A DNA stretch of 64,000 bases from Undaria pinnatifida (GCA_012845835.1 JABAKD010000019.1:5627494-5691493), one strand, 5' to 3'. Counted from the first letter of the stretch, positions 12,001 to 22,500 are shown. Notes: generated by a model not told the origin, from the letters alone. Program-made: numbers and translations.

Positions 12001-12920
12001 AGGGGCTCCTAAGTCGGATACCCCGCTGTTACATGATACCGTATTAATAGTACCGTGCTCGTAGCTTGCTGGCAAGCCCAAGCGTCCAGCACATCAGTGC
12101 GTCGTCGCACATGCGTACTACGTGCTCGCCGCCATGATTGAGCGGGAAATCAGAGGCATTGCAGCAGCAGCAGGTGCATGTGACGTACATACCATACAAT
12201 GTCACGCACGTTGCGTTGTCTCGAACGAACACCCTGCGAGTACAACCTGCAAGCCCACGTGTCGCCCGATCACAAGTTGCACAATTAGACTAATACGAGA
12301 GGTTGCCACCACCTGTGGTATGAACAGGAATGATCAGACCAAACACCAGGGGAGAAGACCGACTCCTATGCTTGAGTAAATAAACATCATGCTGGCCCCT
12401 CCCCCTCTTCTCTCTACGTGAATTGCCCTGACCTCATGCCCGAGATGAGCACATCCGCCTTGCTCATCTTCGCCATGGCTGACTTGCCCATCACGTACAG
12501 CTGACGAGAGTACAGATCTTCGTCGATACCATCTGCATCCGCCTCAGCGTCGGCATCGACTCCATTTGCCTCGCGAACCGCTCCTCCCTTTCCAGTCTCG
12601 CCATCGCTATCCAACGCATTGCGACTACCGCCACCGGCACCACGAGCAGCACTGGCACTGCCACCTCGAAGTGCGAGAGACGCGTGCATAAAATGCTGGC
12701 GGCCTTTGAGTGTGAGGTTCCCCTTGCTGAGGCACGAGCCTGCGGTTGACGTTGACCGCTCGGTCTGGGGAGCAGATAAGTTCACAGTCCCTCGCCGACG
12801 ATGTCGCGAACGGCGTACAGCGAAATTTCGACCAAGACCGGCCCATCCCGCCGACGCTTCGGCATCTCTGCGGTGCAGAACTGCTGCGACCAGTATACCG
12901 GCGCTGCAAAGACGCTTCAT
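1..12920 (-). CDS. UBA1: Ubiquitin-activating enzyme E1 (UBA1-type), 3' end outside window
   Basis: E1 adenylates ubiquitin and passes it as a thioester to E2 enzymes. Exons in transcript order: 12920-12433, 11352-11145, 10330-10118, about 9423-9329, 4720-4612, 3840-3769, 3279-3181, 2616-2324, an unresolved stretch, then about 285-106. Phases agree across the first eight. Exon 1 carries the E1 signature [17 protein letters not shown], and exon 2 begins [14 protein letters not shown] (inactive adenylation domain). Exon 3 has DFGEKFVV; exons 4-6 cover the FCCH region ([10 protein letters not shown]). Exon 7 ends PSDFAKL. Exon 8 has GRLPTPGSD and [10 protein letters not shown]. The last piece holds [10 protein letters not shown] and the nucleotide loop [11 protein letters not shown] of the active adenylation domain. 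The catalytic-cysteine and ubiquitin-fold domains lie beyond the left edge. Residues 1-22 look like a signal peptide and the next stretch is basic and Ser/Thr-rich, unlike a cytosolic E1. The 106 and 9423 boundaries are uncertain. Confidence 0.87.
1600..2305 (+). mobile_element. SINE-like copy A, interrupted by a foldback element
   Basis: The left part (ATTGCTGTCTCTGG, then AACTCATTTGAAGCTGTCATCC) matches the head of copy D at 34.6 kb. The right part contains CGACTCGCCGAACACCTC and GTGCAAGCAATGCCTG and ends GAGTACACCTCCCCC. The two halves are separated by the inverted repeat at 1,750-2,141, so the foldback landed in an older SINE. The copy sits in an E1 intron, antisense to the gene. Confidence 0.6.
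1750..2141. mobile_element. Long foldback (inverted-repeat) element
   Basis: Two arms of about 180 bases (roughly 1,750-1,932 and 1,957-2,141) are nearly perfect reverse complements around a loop of about 25 bases. Both arms include GGTTCCGGTGT, GGCTCGCTGCCTAAAACAAG and GCACGTAGAGCAAGGCAGCA. No open reading frame with a transposase motif is present. This is the structure of a non-autonomous foldback or MITE element. In a transcript it could form a hairpin of about 180 base pairs. Confidence 0.75.
2650..2995. repeat. G-rich simple repeat in an E1 intron
   Basis: About 340 bases of GGGGTGGG/GGGGTTGGG-type sequence, almost without C, between E1 exons 7 and 8. It is C-rich in the E1 transcript. 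It produces only spurious proline-rich reading frames. Confidence 0.85.
3330..3712. repeat. (GGAT)n tetranucleotide array in an E1 intron
   Basis: Nearly uninterrupted GGAT units with scattered GGGT/GACT variants, directly upstream (in transcript sense) of E1 exon 7. It gives long spurious frames on both strands (His-Pro-Ser-Ile repeats on minus, Met-Asp-Gly-Trp on plus), which are not genes. Confidence 0.95.
4735..5260. repeat. TAAGGG-type degenerate hexamer array
   Basis: Roughly 500 bases of GGGTAA/GGGTAG-like units next to E1 exon 5. The dominant unit TAAGGG is not a rotation or complement of the telomere unit TTAGGG, so this is a simple repeat and not telomeric DNA. Confidence 0.85.
6576..7478. 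mobile_element. hAT-like MITE inserted in the LINE
   Basis: The terminal inverted repeats start TAGGGCTGGGTCCTGG at the left and read TAGGGCTGGGACCTGG inward from the right. The flanks GCAAGCAA (6,568-6,575) and GCAATCAA (7,479-7,486) agree in 7 of 8 bases, as expected for an 8-bp hAT target duplication. Subterminal palindromes (CCAGTATGTACTGG, CCAGTATACTGG, CCAGTACACACTGTACTGG) lie at both ends, typical of transposase-binding repeats. There is no transposase coding. Removing it rejoins the LINE reverse transcriptase, whose ISEGQA segment continues after the right end. Confidence 0.75.
6649..6750. repeat. 34-bp tandem repeat, three copies
   Basis: Three head-to-tail copies of a 34-base unit starting ACTTTGATTATTTACGTACG lie inside the hAT-like MITE. 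The third copy differs at three positions. Confidence 0.9.
9600..9985. repeat. Diverged tandem repeat of about 100 bp
   Basis: Three to four diverged units share GGGGGAAAAGCACGGCGCGC-like and GCGTTGGAGAGGAAT-like blocks, with G-run spacers. The array fills most of the E1 intron between exons 3 and 4. I see no coding sequence in it. Confidence 0.6.
10840..11040. repeat. CACACGC-type microsatellite region in an E1 intron
   Basis: An imperfect run of CA/CACACGC dinucleotides between E1 exons 2 and 3. No gene content. The rest of the flanking introns, including 11,353-12,432, shows nothing recognisable. Confidence 0.7.
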
Positions 12921-12998
12921 TCTCTCTGTGGTGCCTTCGCGGTGTGCCAGGTGGTGCCGGTGGTGCTGTTCTGCCAGGCTACCAACACGCTTGTCCCG

Positions 12999-13011
12999 CC
13001 TTTATAACGCC
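12999..13011 (-). promoter_or_regulatory. Possible TATA-like box upstream of the E1 start
   Basis: On the minus strand this reads GGCGTTATAAAGG, about 80 bases before the proposed E1 ATG at 12,920. Position and sequence would suit a TATA element. A short AT motif can occur by chance, and an upstream untranslated exon is not excluded. Confidence 0.2.
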
Positions 13012-13724
13012 TGAAAAATACATAGAAACCCTTCGGTGCTTTTCGTCTCGAAAACGAGGTGCACTTCTGCTGGACTGCTGGGCTCTCTCGAGGTAGTTGG
13101 ATAGATATGCCTCAGCCAAACGAGGTCGTGAGCGTCTTGTACCACCTGGACTTTCTTTTCTCGTGCACAAGTGAGTTCAGAACCGCTCCCATCGACTGTT
13201 GCATATTGCCCAATCGCGCAAACGTAACAGGCTAGGCCACACGGCATCCTATCGTATCACGTATTCCACATTCTAAATTCAACATTCAACCCCAGTATTT
13301 GTAGTTTTGTCTGAGCAGCAGCAGTTCGATGCGATAATTGGCACGTACCTACGGGTCTGCCCACGAGCGTCCTGGGCCACCACCACCAACACACCAACAC
13401 CCTCTCCTGTAGTCAGGCTGGCGTGCAAAGCGAGCGAAGCATCGGCGAGTCTTAGTATCCATTTACGCACAGAGAATGCCCCTCAAAATCCAGGCTGTTG
13501 TACTTCGTCTTTTGGCGGTTGGTGCCAGTACATTGAGATTATTGGTACGTACGATGTCATGCGCGTCCAAAATCTCCTTGCTCCTGGTTCTCCTGCTCAT
13601 GAACGAGCTCCAGAGTTGAAGCTTCGAAGTTTTGGGTTCTTGCGGTGCTGGCGTTTCCAGCATCTGGACCGCAAATGCCGCCTCAACCAATGTAATTTCT
13701 ACGCGGCGGTCGGCGACAGACCGC

Positions 13725-14420
13725 GCTAAAAGTGACGACCGTCTGCGCTGTCGGTAGCTATACTTGTAGCGGTGACCGAGGTGCGCTGTCTCACCGAAGG
13801 CGCTGTCGGGAGCAGCCGTGACCTGGCGCGACGCGCCGTCAATAGTATCGACGCCCGAGAGTAGCGGCGCGATGTGCAGCTGGTAGCTGCGACGACTGAG
13901 GGTGCTGTCGCTAACAGCGGTGACTGATCGCTCTGTCGGCAGGATCGACGGCCGATCCTGCTGTTCTTTAGCATCGACGACTGAATGCGCCGTCGGTAGC
14001 TTCGAAGCCCGAACGCACTATCGTCAGGTTACGGCAAGTTAGACCTGTGACGGACGACGGTATAGACGTAATATGCTGGGTTTAGCATGGTATCCCCTAT
14101 CGGTGTGACCGACGACACCCAGAACTGCCGTCTCTTGATGTTTTTGGCTGTCGGTAGAATCTCCATCTCGATTGCGCCGTCGGCAGTTTCGAGGTCCGAA
14201 CGCGCTATCGGTGGCGTTGAAGACCGAATATCCTATCGGTATAGCAGCTTTTTCCTAGCTTGATGTGCCATCGGTAGCTGCGACGACTGAGGGTGCTCGT
14301 AAAGCAGCTGTGATTGATCTCGCTGTCGACAGTATCGACGGCCGAACGCGCTGTAGCAGTGGTGAATGATCTCACTGCTGTCGGTAGCGTCGGGTTTTAA
14401 TGCGCTGTTGGCAGCATATG
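13725..14420. repeat. Degenerate minisatellite with GCTGTCGGTAGC core
   Basis: The block CGCTGTCGGTAGC followed by CGACGACTGA-like or CGACGGCCGAACGCGC-like sequence recurs many times with irregular spacing over about 700 bases. Units are badly diverged, so period and copy number cannot be fixed by eye. Confidence 0.6.
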
Positions 14421-14574
14421 TTGAACATGACGTGGTAGCGGTGCATATGAATATCAAAAGTCCATACCGTACAACACGCAGGACAATGCGCCCGCTGAGA
14501 CGAATTTCGGAGACAGTTTTCTCCAAAATTGTTTGATAGGCGGGCACACACGATGAAAATTGCAATTTCCATGT

Positions 14575-14880
14575 GCGCATGCCATCCGGGGCAGGAACTC
14601 CTGGCCCAGGCTATGAGAGAATCGCAAGAAATGGCGTCAGATGACAACGACGGCACCGAAACCCTTCAGAATCATATCAAGGAGCCGGTCGAACAAAGGT
14701 TTAATCCAATGCTTATGCTCACCATTAGATCAAATGTCTGTTCGACACCCTCGTTGAAACGATGCTGAAGGGTTCCGGTGTCGTCGATTTCGTCACCTGA
14801 CACCGCTTCTTGTGATTCCCTCACAGCCTGGGCCAGTAGTTCCCGCCCCAGTTGATCGTCGTTGTGACACATGATGAGGA
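14575..14880. repeat. Inverted duplication of a coding-like segment
   Basis: Arms of about 135 bases (about 14,575-14,712 and 14,725-14,880) are inverted copies at roughly 80 percent identity. The left arm on plus reads GQELLAQAMRESQE; the right arm on minus reads GRELLAQAVRESQE. Differences are mostly conservative, as if the ancestor was protein coding. I do not recognise the protein. Confidence 0.6.
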
Positions 14881-14999
14881 TGTGGTATCGAAGGAGGCGC
14901 TGATGAAGAGAATGTTAAACTGGGCAAAGGCGTTGATGCTGGAGTGACCTGTGAGTCGAGATCCAGGTCGAGATATTCGTTGAGGTAGGGCGGTATACA

Positions 15000-15330
15000 T
15001 CCGTCATTGAGTGGCTCCAATCAGCGCTTCGTGAAACCGTCGCCATTTTAGCGGGAGAATTCCACAATCTTGCGCAGGATTTCTTGGTCCTGAATTTGAC
15101 GAAATGCTTGGTTGCGCAGTCAGAGCCAGCGTCTGGCCACACAGGGTGGATGGTGACCTTTCCGCTTTTAACCAACTCGCGTAGGAAGAAGATGCGAAGT
15201 GCGATGTGCTTTGTCCGTGAAAAGTACCTCGAGCGGACACAGTCAAGTCCAGCAGACGCCGCAGAAGGACTCGTTGTAGAGTACAGGGATGACGTCTCGA
15301 CGAAGTCCTGTCGTTCCCGCAATGCATTAC
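15000..15330 (-). pseudogene. Ty1/copia polyprotein remnant (RNase H end)
   Basis: The minus strand reads SRYFSRTKHIALRIFFLREL then VKSGKVTIHPVWPDAG and TKHFVKFRTK. This is the pattern of the 3' end of copia RNase H (RTKHI-RYHFIRELV ... ADI-TK-L). Frames shift and no LTR is visible, so it is an isolated dead fragment. Confidence 0.7.
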
Positions 15331-16268
15331 ACTAGCGCTTAGTCGAGGCTCATAATCTCTTGGTTTTCAGATCGTCTCGTGATGACTGTGCTCGACCCAA
15401 GTCGTTAGACCAGGAGAGGTGGTCTCAGACGCGGCCGATGACGAAGTTCAGAGGCAAGCGCGCAGCTGTGGTGAAACTGCTTGTGCTGCACTGATGATGT
15501 AAGACGGTGGTACCTCAGTTGTTAAGTAGAGCTCTTTGGGCCAATGAAGGCTTTGTCGCGATCAACCGGTGAGAGTTTTAGGACCGGGGGGGATTAAAGG
15601 AAGAGTGGCAGGCCGTGCGCGTGCACTCGAGTTACTCTGCCGCTCACGGGAACGTCTATTTCTTTCCAGCTGCTTCTTGCCGCACGTTTTCCGCTTCAAC
15701 AACTGTTAATTTCAAATTCCATAGCGACACAATTATAGCTTGTCAACCAACTTCGATTGAACCGCGTTTACGTCGAAGCGCAAGGTCTGAGCTATTCGAG
15801 TAAAACATACGCACGCCACGTATACAATACCAGGTACAGTATACGAAACGAAGATACAGGCATAACGTGTTCATATGGTTCGTCGTAGCGCGTTGAAGCG
15901 ACTGCAAAGCATCGAGACCAGACCATACCATCTGCCAATCCCAAATCTCATGCCGGCACAGCCACGTGTACGTAGAACCATCTTCGGTTGCGCCGTAGTT
16001 ATGCCGAAGCGTGACTACGCACGGCACGTACGACGTCCGTTGTTTGTGTTGTCCGTAACGAAGTCTCCTCCCGCCCGTTGTCTTGCGGATAAGTTCGTGC
16101 CGCTGTACCCTTACCTTTTCTTCTCCCGTAACATGAGCCTGTCTTCTCCCGTAGACCCGCTCTGTCTTCTCCCGAAACCCTACGCCCATTCTTCCGTGGC
16201 GCGCGCCGCGTGTTTTCTCAACCCTGTCGCCGCTGCCCCCGCTGCCGCCGCCGCCGCCGCCGCCGCAG

Positions 16269-17091
16269 CGCCCGTGCACCAGGCGACGCACTACTACCGA
16301 GAGGGACGATACACGTCCTGCTCTGATTGCTGGAAGGATTTCAAGACGGCAATGTCGGCCAAGATGTGCAAAGACGAGGCGGAAGCGCAGGTGAGTCGAC
16401 GTCGAATACCAATACCACAATCCCTCCCCCTCCTCAAGACTACGGCCATACATAATATGAGCACCCCCTCCCACCACCACGACCCACTACCATCACCACC
16501 ACCACCATCACCCCCACCCCCCAATCACCACCCTCTCCCCACCACTACCACCACACCACCACCACCCCCTTCCCACAACCACCACCATCCCACTGCTACC
16601 ACTCTCACCATCACTGCGGACGACTTCGCTATTTCTCGTTCTGCTGCTTGCGCTGGCACCGTGTCAACTCAGTCACAGTTTGGTATTGTTGTGGTGCTGG
16701 TATATACTGCCATAGCGCTAGTTTTTTTGCGTTCATTTTAGCGCTTTCCGCGGCTCTACTCCGTAGTACGGAGCTCCCGCTTCATGCGACTCGCCGAACA
16801 CCTCACGGAGCTTCGCCCGTGGTGCAAGCAATGCCTGTCTGCTCGGCTAAACCCCGACGTGCTCCGTCCCGACATTGTAGGAACGTTAGGGTCTATGGTC
16901 GTACATGAAGTTCTTACACCCCCCCCTCATCCCGCCTCCTCTCCCCTTTCACGCAACCGATTGTTTCGGCTTTTCCGGCGCGTTCTTTCTGACAGGAGCT
17001 GATGAAACAGATGTCCTACCGACAGCGGCAAGGGGACCTCAACCCTTCGCTGGCGATATGGGAACGAAAAGAGAAACCGTCGTTTACTTGA
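16269..17091 (+). CDS. DUF3128-type (C22orf39/Emi1-like) small protein, C-terminal part
   Basis: Two exons: 16269-16390 (acceptor GCCGCAG, donor CAG/GTGAGT) and 16996-17091 (acceptor CTGACAG, stop TGA). They encode HYYREGRYTSCSDCWKDFKT then AMSAKMCKDEAEAQ, ELMKQMSYRQRQGD and NPSLAIWERKEKPSFT. The YY-x-G-x4-C-x2-C-W-x-DF pattern, acidic Glu-Ala stretch and final Ile-Trp resemble DUF3128 proteins such as human C22orf39, a small cysteine-bearing family of poorly known role. The N-terminal half, with the first conserved cysteines, should lie in an upstream plus-strand exon I did not find. The in-frame Ala-rich stretch before 16,269 (a GCC repeat) could instead be coding. The intron carries two SINE tails. 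Confidence 0.6.
16436..16600 (+). mobile_element. SINE-like 3' tail fragment plus C/A-rich spacer
   Basis: GACTACGGCCATACATAATA followed by TGAGCACCCCC matches the last 40 bases of the SINE-like family, then runs into a CCACCACCAC low-complexity stretch. It lies in the DUF3128-gene intron. Confidence 0.55.
16745..16935 (+). mobile_element. SINE-like copy B
   Basis: Contains CGACTCGCCGAACACCTC, GTGCAAGCAATGCCTG, CCCGACGTGCTCCGTCC, GGGTCTATGGTCGTAC and a final run of Cs. The tail lies about 60 bases before the splice acceptor at 16,995, so it contributes to the pyrimidine-rich tract of that intron. Confidence 0.8.
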
Positions 17092-19547
17092 AGTCTCAGC
17101 CTCCTTGCTTTGCTTGACTCGTTGGATGCGTTTGATTGCTAGCAGTGGTTGCTTGCTTTGGTTGTTGCTTTCATCATCTTTGGTCGTGTGGCTGCATGTA
17201 TGTGTCGCGTCGTATGATATCTGTTTGGTTTCGGTGGGGAAACCTGGAGCGGTGTTTTTTTTTTTTCTTCTCCGCTTGTTTGTGTGTGTGTGTTTGTTTT
17301 TTTCTGTATGCGGTTTTCGTTTCTGATAGGGTCCACCCTTTTTTTCGTTTTGTGTTCTTAGTGCGTGTCAGATACCGATACCCGTAGCGGTGTGAACGCC
17401 AATCCTTAGGGATGATTTGAGAAAGCATAAGCAAGAGCCAAATGCCCGGAGCGGAGTTGAGGGTGACAATAGACAAAATATATGGATTGATGTTCCGGAA
17501 ACCCCAGTTGACACTGGGGAACGACCCTGGGGTAATATGAAATGAGTGTGCGACGCGAAGGAAGCTGAGCATGAAGCATCACATGAAGCATAGACTCGGC
17601 CGCGGGCTGGCTTTGAAACTACTGTACGCCCAAATATGAAGGGAATCCGCTCAACGCTCATGTTCGCAAATTGATTCCACACTATTTTAAAGTAGTTTTA
17701 CCTGAAAAGTGTGGTCTAAAGGGGTTAACTCGTACTACGGTAAAGGTAGCATTTTTTTTGGCAAAAACGTGCTCTGAATGGCGGGACCCCTTAACACCAT
17801 TACAACTGGAAACCCGTTTTTGGGCGAAAAAGTACTTGGAATTAGTATAGGAGGGGTTTTGGGGCTCTAAAGGGGCTTAACTCAAAATCATCGGAATGCC
17901 ATCCTTCTTTTCTAAGGTGAATATTTTAATCATCTTGTTTTCCAAAATGAACACCAGGTATTCGTTATGTTGCTTTCCGAGATGAATACCAGGTGTTCGC
18001 TATCTTGTTTGCCAAGACGTACACCAGGTATTTACTGTCGTATTCCAAGATGGATATTTGGCATGTCTTAAGGCCGCGGGTTTGCTCATCCGGTCGCACT
18101 TTAGGGTTTCCTCATAAAACGCTTTGGGGTGAGGTATGGAGTAGTTTATCAAGCCTCCACCCTTAAAAGGAAAATGGTGCACCTGTACAGTAGCGTGTGT
18201 CCTGCGTCAACCTTTTCAGGCATGCACCAACGTTTCGGAGAACAAAGTACTTGATATTTCGGTGGGATTATCTTCCAGCGGTAACGTCATGGATAAATGC
18301 CCCCACTATCCGGCAAGGAGGCGAAAAAATGGCGGCGAAATAGCGGGGGACATACATTATTGTTATCAATGGTGATGATTCAATTCTGAAGAAAATAACC
18401 AAAGAAAGACAATCATCCAGACCGACCAGAAGAGTGGTACCAGGTATTACCGTAACAGCAGTATTCGGGTACATTGTGGGGACCGCATTTTAGCATATTA
18501 CCCTAACGGGAATTGCGTAAGTGCGCAGCCGAGAGTTTGCTGTTAATAGTTACCATATGGTATGAGTCTCGCCTAGTGTAGCAACCTCGCACAAACAGCA
18601 CGCGCGAAACACGCCACCATGCGTGCTAGACGCCACGCAGCGCTTGAAATGCCATGGGCGAGGTAGGTCATGGGGTCATCTACCGCTTCCCGTTGCACTT
18701 CACCGAGGAAGTCCGCCCGTCCCTTTTCGAACCGCTGATGGGACTGGGAAGACAGAGGAACCCGCGTTATCAGAGAAAAGGAAAACCAAAAATATAAAAC
18801 AAAACATATTTCTTTTCTTCACATGATCAACGGCGTCTTTCTAACGCCGCTCCCCCCACCCCCTTTTCAAGGCACACAAGCCTCCTCCTTAGACAAACAC
18901 GAGCGCACGCAAGGTGGCAAAGAAACGCCCAACAAGCCTCCAAATAACCCACACAAGGGTTAATACCCCTACCGTCACCCCAAAACCAACCTTGCAAAAG
19001 AACAAGAAAAATACGTTGAAGCGCTGTGAAAACTCACCGTAAGCATTGTGAAAAGGCCAGACGGACCAGGTCGGGAATGGTTTTCCGTTTTCTCCCCGAA
19101 TAGTTCGTTATATTACGCGCAACTCTACCAAATAGGCGCTACGTGTGAGGACTTAGTGTGAAACCACGGTAGTAATAACCGGAAATTAGCTACGGAGAAA
19201 TTACAAGGAGACTGTTGGGAAATCAGCAGGTAATTACTGGGAAGTTACCCAGAAAACACTGGAAACTTGCCAGGAAAAACAAACCGGGAGGCACGGAGTT
19301 ACCGTGCACGAAGTTAACGTGCACGGAGTTACCTTAGAAGGCGTGCTTGCCCCTCGGCAGTTATAAATGATACCACCCGCGTTTCACCGTCCCCGCTGCA
19401 GTTAACAGCAAGGGTGCAACAAGAAACAAAATGGTCCCATGCAACGAAACGAAGCGTGTGTCTTTTATCCCGCGCCGTTTCGCTACACAGATATGCTAAG
19501 GTACGTGTTCTTCCAGGCCATTAGTTGTCTATCGTTCTCGGCCGCGG
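17092..19547. other. Intergenic region between the DUF3128-type gene and SKI8
   Basis: The two genes are convergent here (3' ends face each other). A MITE of family B fills 17,725-18,205. The stretches 17,092-17,720 and 18,210-19,547 hold no reading frame with recognisable homology and no clear RNA gene. Confidence 0.6.
17725..18205. mobile_element. MITE family B, copy 1, with internal tandem repeats
   Basis: It begins CGTACTACGGTAAAGGTAGC and ends GGTGCACCTGTACAGTAGCG, an inverted pair like the TIRs of the 40.7-kb copy. Inside are GCTCTAAAGGGGCTTAACTC and ATCATCGGAATGCCAT, the family core, and three units of about 35-50 bp each holding ACACCAGGTATT-like sequence. Confidence 0.65.
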
Positions 19548-22500
19548 TCATGTGCTCTCGAAGACCTGGAGGACTCCGTCGTCGCAGCCTGAAACCAGTT
19601 TGTCCCCGGTTGGATTGTACGCCACGCTCCACACCTGTGCAAAAAAAAAACAAGCGTTGTGCACGAAAAAAATAAGCACCGCGTGTTGGAGTATACAGAA
19701 GACCACCGGTACGTATCACCGCCGTATGTGAATTACTCCGATGTCGGAAGATGTACGAAGATCAATGGTAAGATTATCAGTAGGAACGACAATCACGGGT
19801 CATATAAGTTGTCTACGGTAGGATTCACACCAGGTGCCACCCCTTCAAAGCTCTTCTCGAGACCGCCGGGATCGTCTTATTCTGCCACACCGCCTGTCTG
19901 GGGGCAGAGGGCAGTCGATCAACGGCATGCATGCATGCAGGCATGCTGGCAGGCAATCAATCAAATAGAGGAAGGCGATCCCTCAAATCTCTCGTCGCGA
20001 AGCGCAAAAAGAAAAAAGTCACACGGTTGGCACACTATTGAACTTTTTACTGCCGGAATATTGACCAATTCGGTCGAGACATAAGTCTCACAGCTGGCGT
20101 GTTCGTAGTAAACAATACTGCTGTGTTTCAGTCGTTGTACAAATATTTTACAAATGCGGTATTGGTAGCTGTGAGTTCCGCAGAGTTGGTCGATATCCAA
20201 CTTTGCAAACTGCGTAAAGGATACAAACATCAGAAAGAAAAAACAACAGTAAGGTAGTACAACAGCAAAATATCTATCCATTAATATATTTCATTCACTG
20301 CCGCTATCCTGTCTGTCTGTCTGTATTCGCAGTCTCGCCATCCAGAGCGTGTCAGCCCTGCCTCGCGGCATGGGTAGAGGGGTGGGCAACACAACCAGCA
20401 GAACGCTTGGTCTCATGCCGTGCCGAGTCGTGGCCGTCGCGTGCTGAGCATTGCCGACATCCTCAATGACTGACTATTGACGAACATGTAACGGCCGTTT
20501 GGACTCTGAATGTATTCCCTAGTGATACCTACATTTTCGTTCAGAGACGTATCATACTTCACAACACATCACAGCACACTATTAACACGAGGACGGTTGT
20601 CATGATCTCACGATCCAGAGCGTTTCTCCCCCGCCGCGCGGCATGGGTAGAGAGGGTTGAGGGCACAACCAGCAGAACACCAGGTTTCACGTTGCGCTGA
20701 GTCGTGGCTGCCGCGTGCTGAGCATTGCCTACGATCTCGAGGCAGTCCCGACAGCCATTGAGCCAGAGCATTACCTACAATCTCGAGGCAGTCCCGACAG
20801 CCATTGAGCCAGAGCACTACCTACAATCTCGAGGCAGTCCCGACAGCCATTGAGCCAGCCTTGGTGCCGGCTTACAAATCTGAAGTACGATTAGGGCCGC
20901 TGATTGACCTACCAAATCCCTATCAGCGGCCGCTGGTTCTTCTCTAGAAGGTTGGTGCTAAACAGGAACATTTTAGCCATAAGGGCGCAGAGATTCCGCC
21001 GTGTCCGGGGAGGATAGGGTCCCACCCCCGGTTTAGAAACCCCTCCATATATGAAAAAATTCCACCAACCGGGGACGAAAACGGCGATCCCTCGGGTCGA
21101 CACCGCCCCACACTGTGTGGAAAACCCTACCCCATTGGTTGATCGCTGATTAGCTTGGGCTGATGGGCACCCGGGGAGGATAGAGTCCCATCCTCGTACG
21201 TAGCATAAATCCTTCCATTAATCTACAATTCCAACACCCCGGGGACGACAAAAGTGATCCGCCGGGTCGATGCCGCCCCGCACGGTGTCGAAACTCTAAT
21301 TCCACCGGCAGCTTTCTGAGTGGCCGGGTTGCGTAAGACCTGCACACTGGACTGTGGGATATTCATAGCACGCTATTAATGAATAGAAGTAAGTAAGTTG
21401 TAGTTGAACTGCTGTAGTAGTAACGATAGTATATTAATAGTACTGACGTTTCCCCGGGGCGGAATTCTACGTTTACCAACGCTGTTGCTGCGCATTTCAT
21501 GACATGCAACGATTACCCCTCAGTGACTACGGACGAAAATGTAAGGGACGTTTGGAATTTACGTTTATACCCCAAAAGGTCCTTACATTTCCGTGCAGAG
21601 TGCTACATCACAGCACACTACGAGTACTACAATACCCTCCCCTGCCACTACGGAAACGCAGATCTAGAGCCACGGGCGGAGTCGTGGTCGTACCGCTGGT
21701 ATAATTAAAAATAAAAATGGTACCTGATTGTTGTGTACCGAATCGAAGGTGTGCACGCACTCCTTTGCTGCCATATCCCAGATCTTGACCGTTCGGTCGC
21801 TCCCCCTTGCGACATAATAAAACAGCACAAGAGCACAAAACAAAACAAAAAAATAATAGGCGGCATAAAAAAATTGGCGAGGTTGGTCATGGTGGTGGAA
21901 GCGACGGAGGGGGTAGATGGCGAGTAACATCCTGGAAGTCAGAGTCAGGAATGAGATGGCAGACGAAACGCGAAGGTTCTCGTTACGACCAGAACGAAAG
22001 ACCATGCCTCTCTGTCCGTTTGTCTGCTGGTCTGTTTGTCTCCGTCAGTCTGTCTGCCTCCGTTTGTCTGCCTGTTTCCGTCTCTCTGCTTGCCTCTGTC
22101 TCTCTGTCTATAAAGCCCTTGCCTCTGCATTATCACGGTCTCCCTCCTCCTCCCTCCGAATCTCCTCCACCACCACCACCAATACAAACATCAACACGAC
22201 CAAAACCAACCACCATCGCCACCACAAATACATACATCACCAACACTACCAACACCAACTATAGGCTACGATGCCTCAAACCCCCCAACCCAACGCTGAA
22301 AACGGCCCTGGGGCAGGAAGCGAGAAGCAACCCCGAACTGCGGGGCGGCCTCTGACCACAATGTAACGCCCCACTCACCCTGTCGCAAAGTGCCTGCCGT
22401 CTGGGCTGCAGTCCACGCCCAACACCCAAGAGGTGTGCCCCGTGAACGATGCCACCAGACTCGTATTCGCGCTGCGGTGTTACGTTCGATTGAGGGACGG

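Larger units (their letters stand above)
12921..16268. other. Intergenic region between E1 and the DUF3128 gene
   Basis: This lies between the divergently transcribed E1 (minus) and DUF3128-type (plus) genes. It holds a degenerate minisatellite (13,725-14,420), an inverted duplication (14,575-14,880) and a copia remnant (15,000-15,330). The 5' exon of the DUF3128 gene probably lies here, but I could not identify it. The remainder shows nothing I recognise. Confidence 0.6.

Noticed and set aside
12655-12700. ALRGG in the E1 presequence, like the ubiquitin C-terminus
   Set aside because: Only the last residues match, and it sits in a Gly/Ala/Ser-rich region; most likely coincidence.
15743-16480. 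245-residue minus-strand frame and the full 288-residue plus-strand frame at 15,875-16,741
   Set aside because: The minus frame is antisense to the DUF3128 exon. The plus frame runs through a clear donor at 16,391 into intron, and only 16,269-16,390 of it shows homology.
20715-20860. Regular 49-bp repeats as a CRISPR array
   Set aside because: The copies are directly adjacent without spacers and lie in an intron of a eukaryotic gene.
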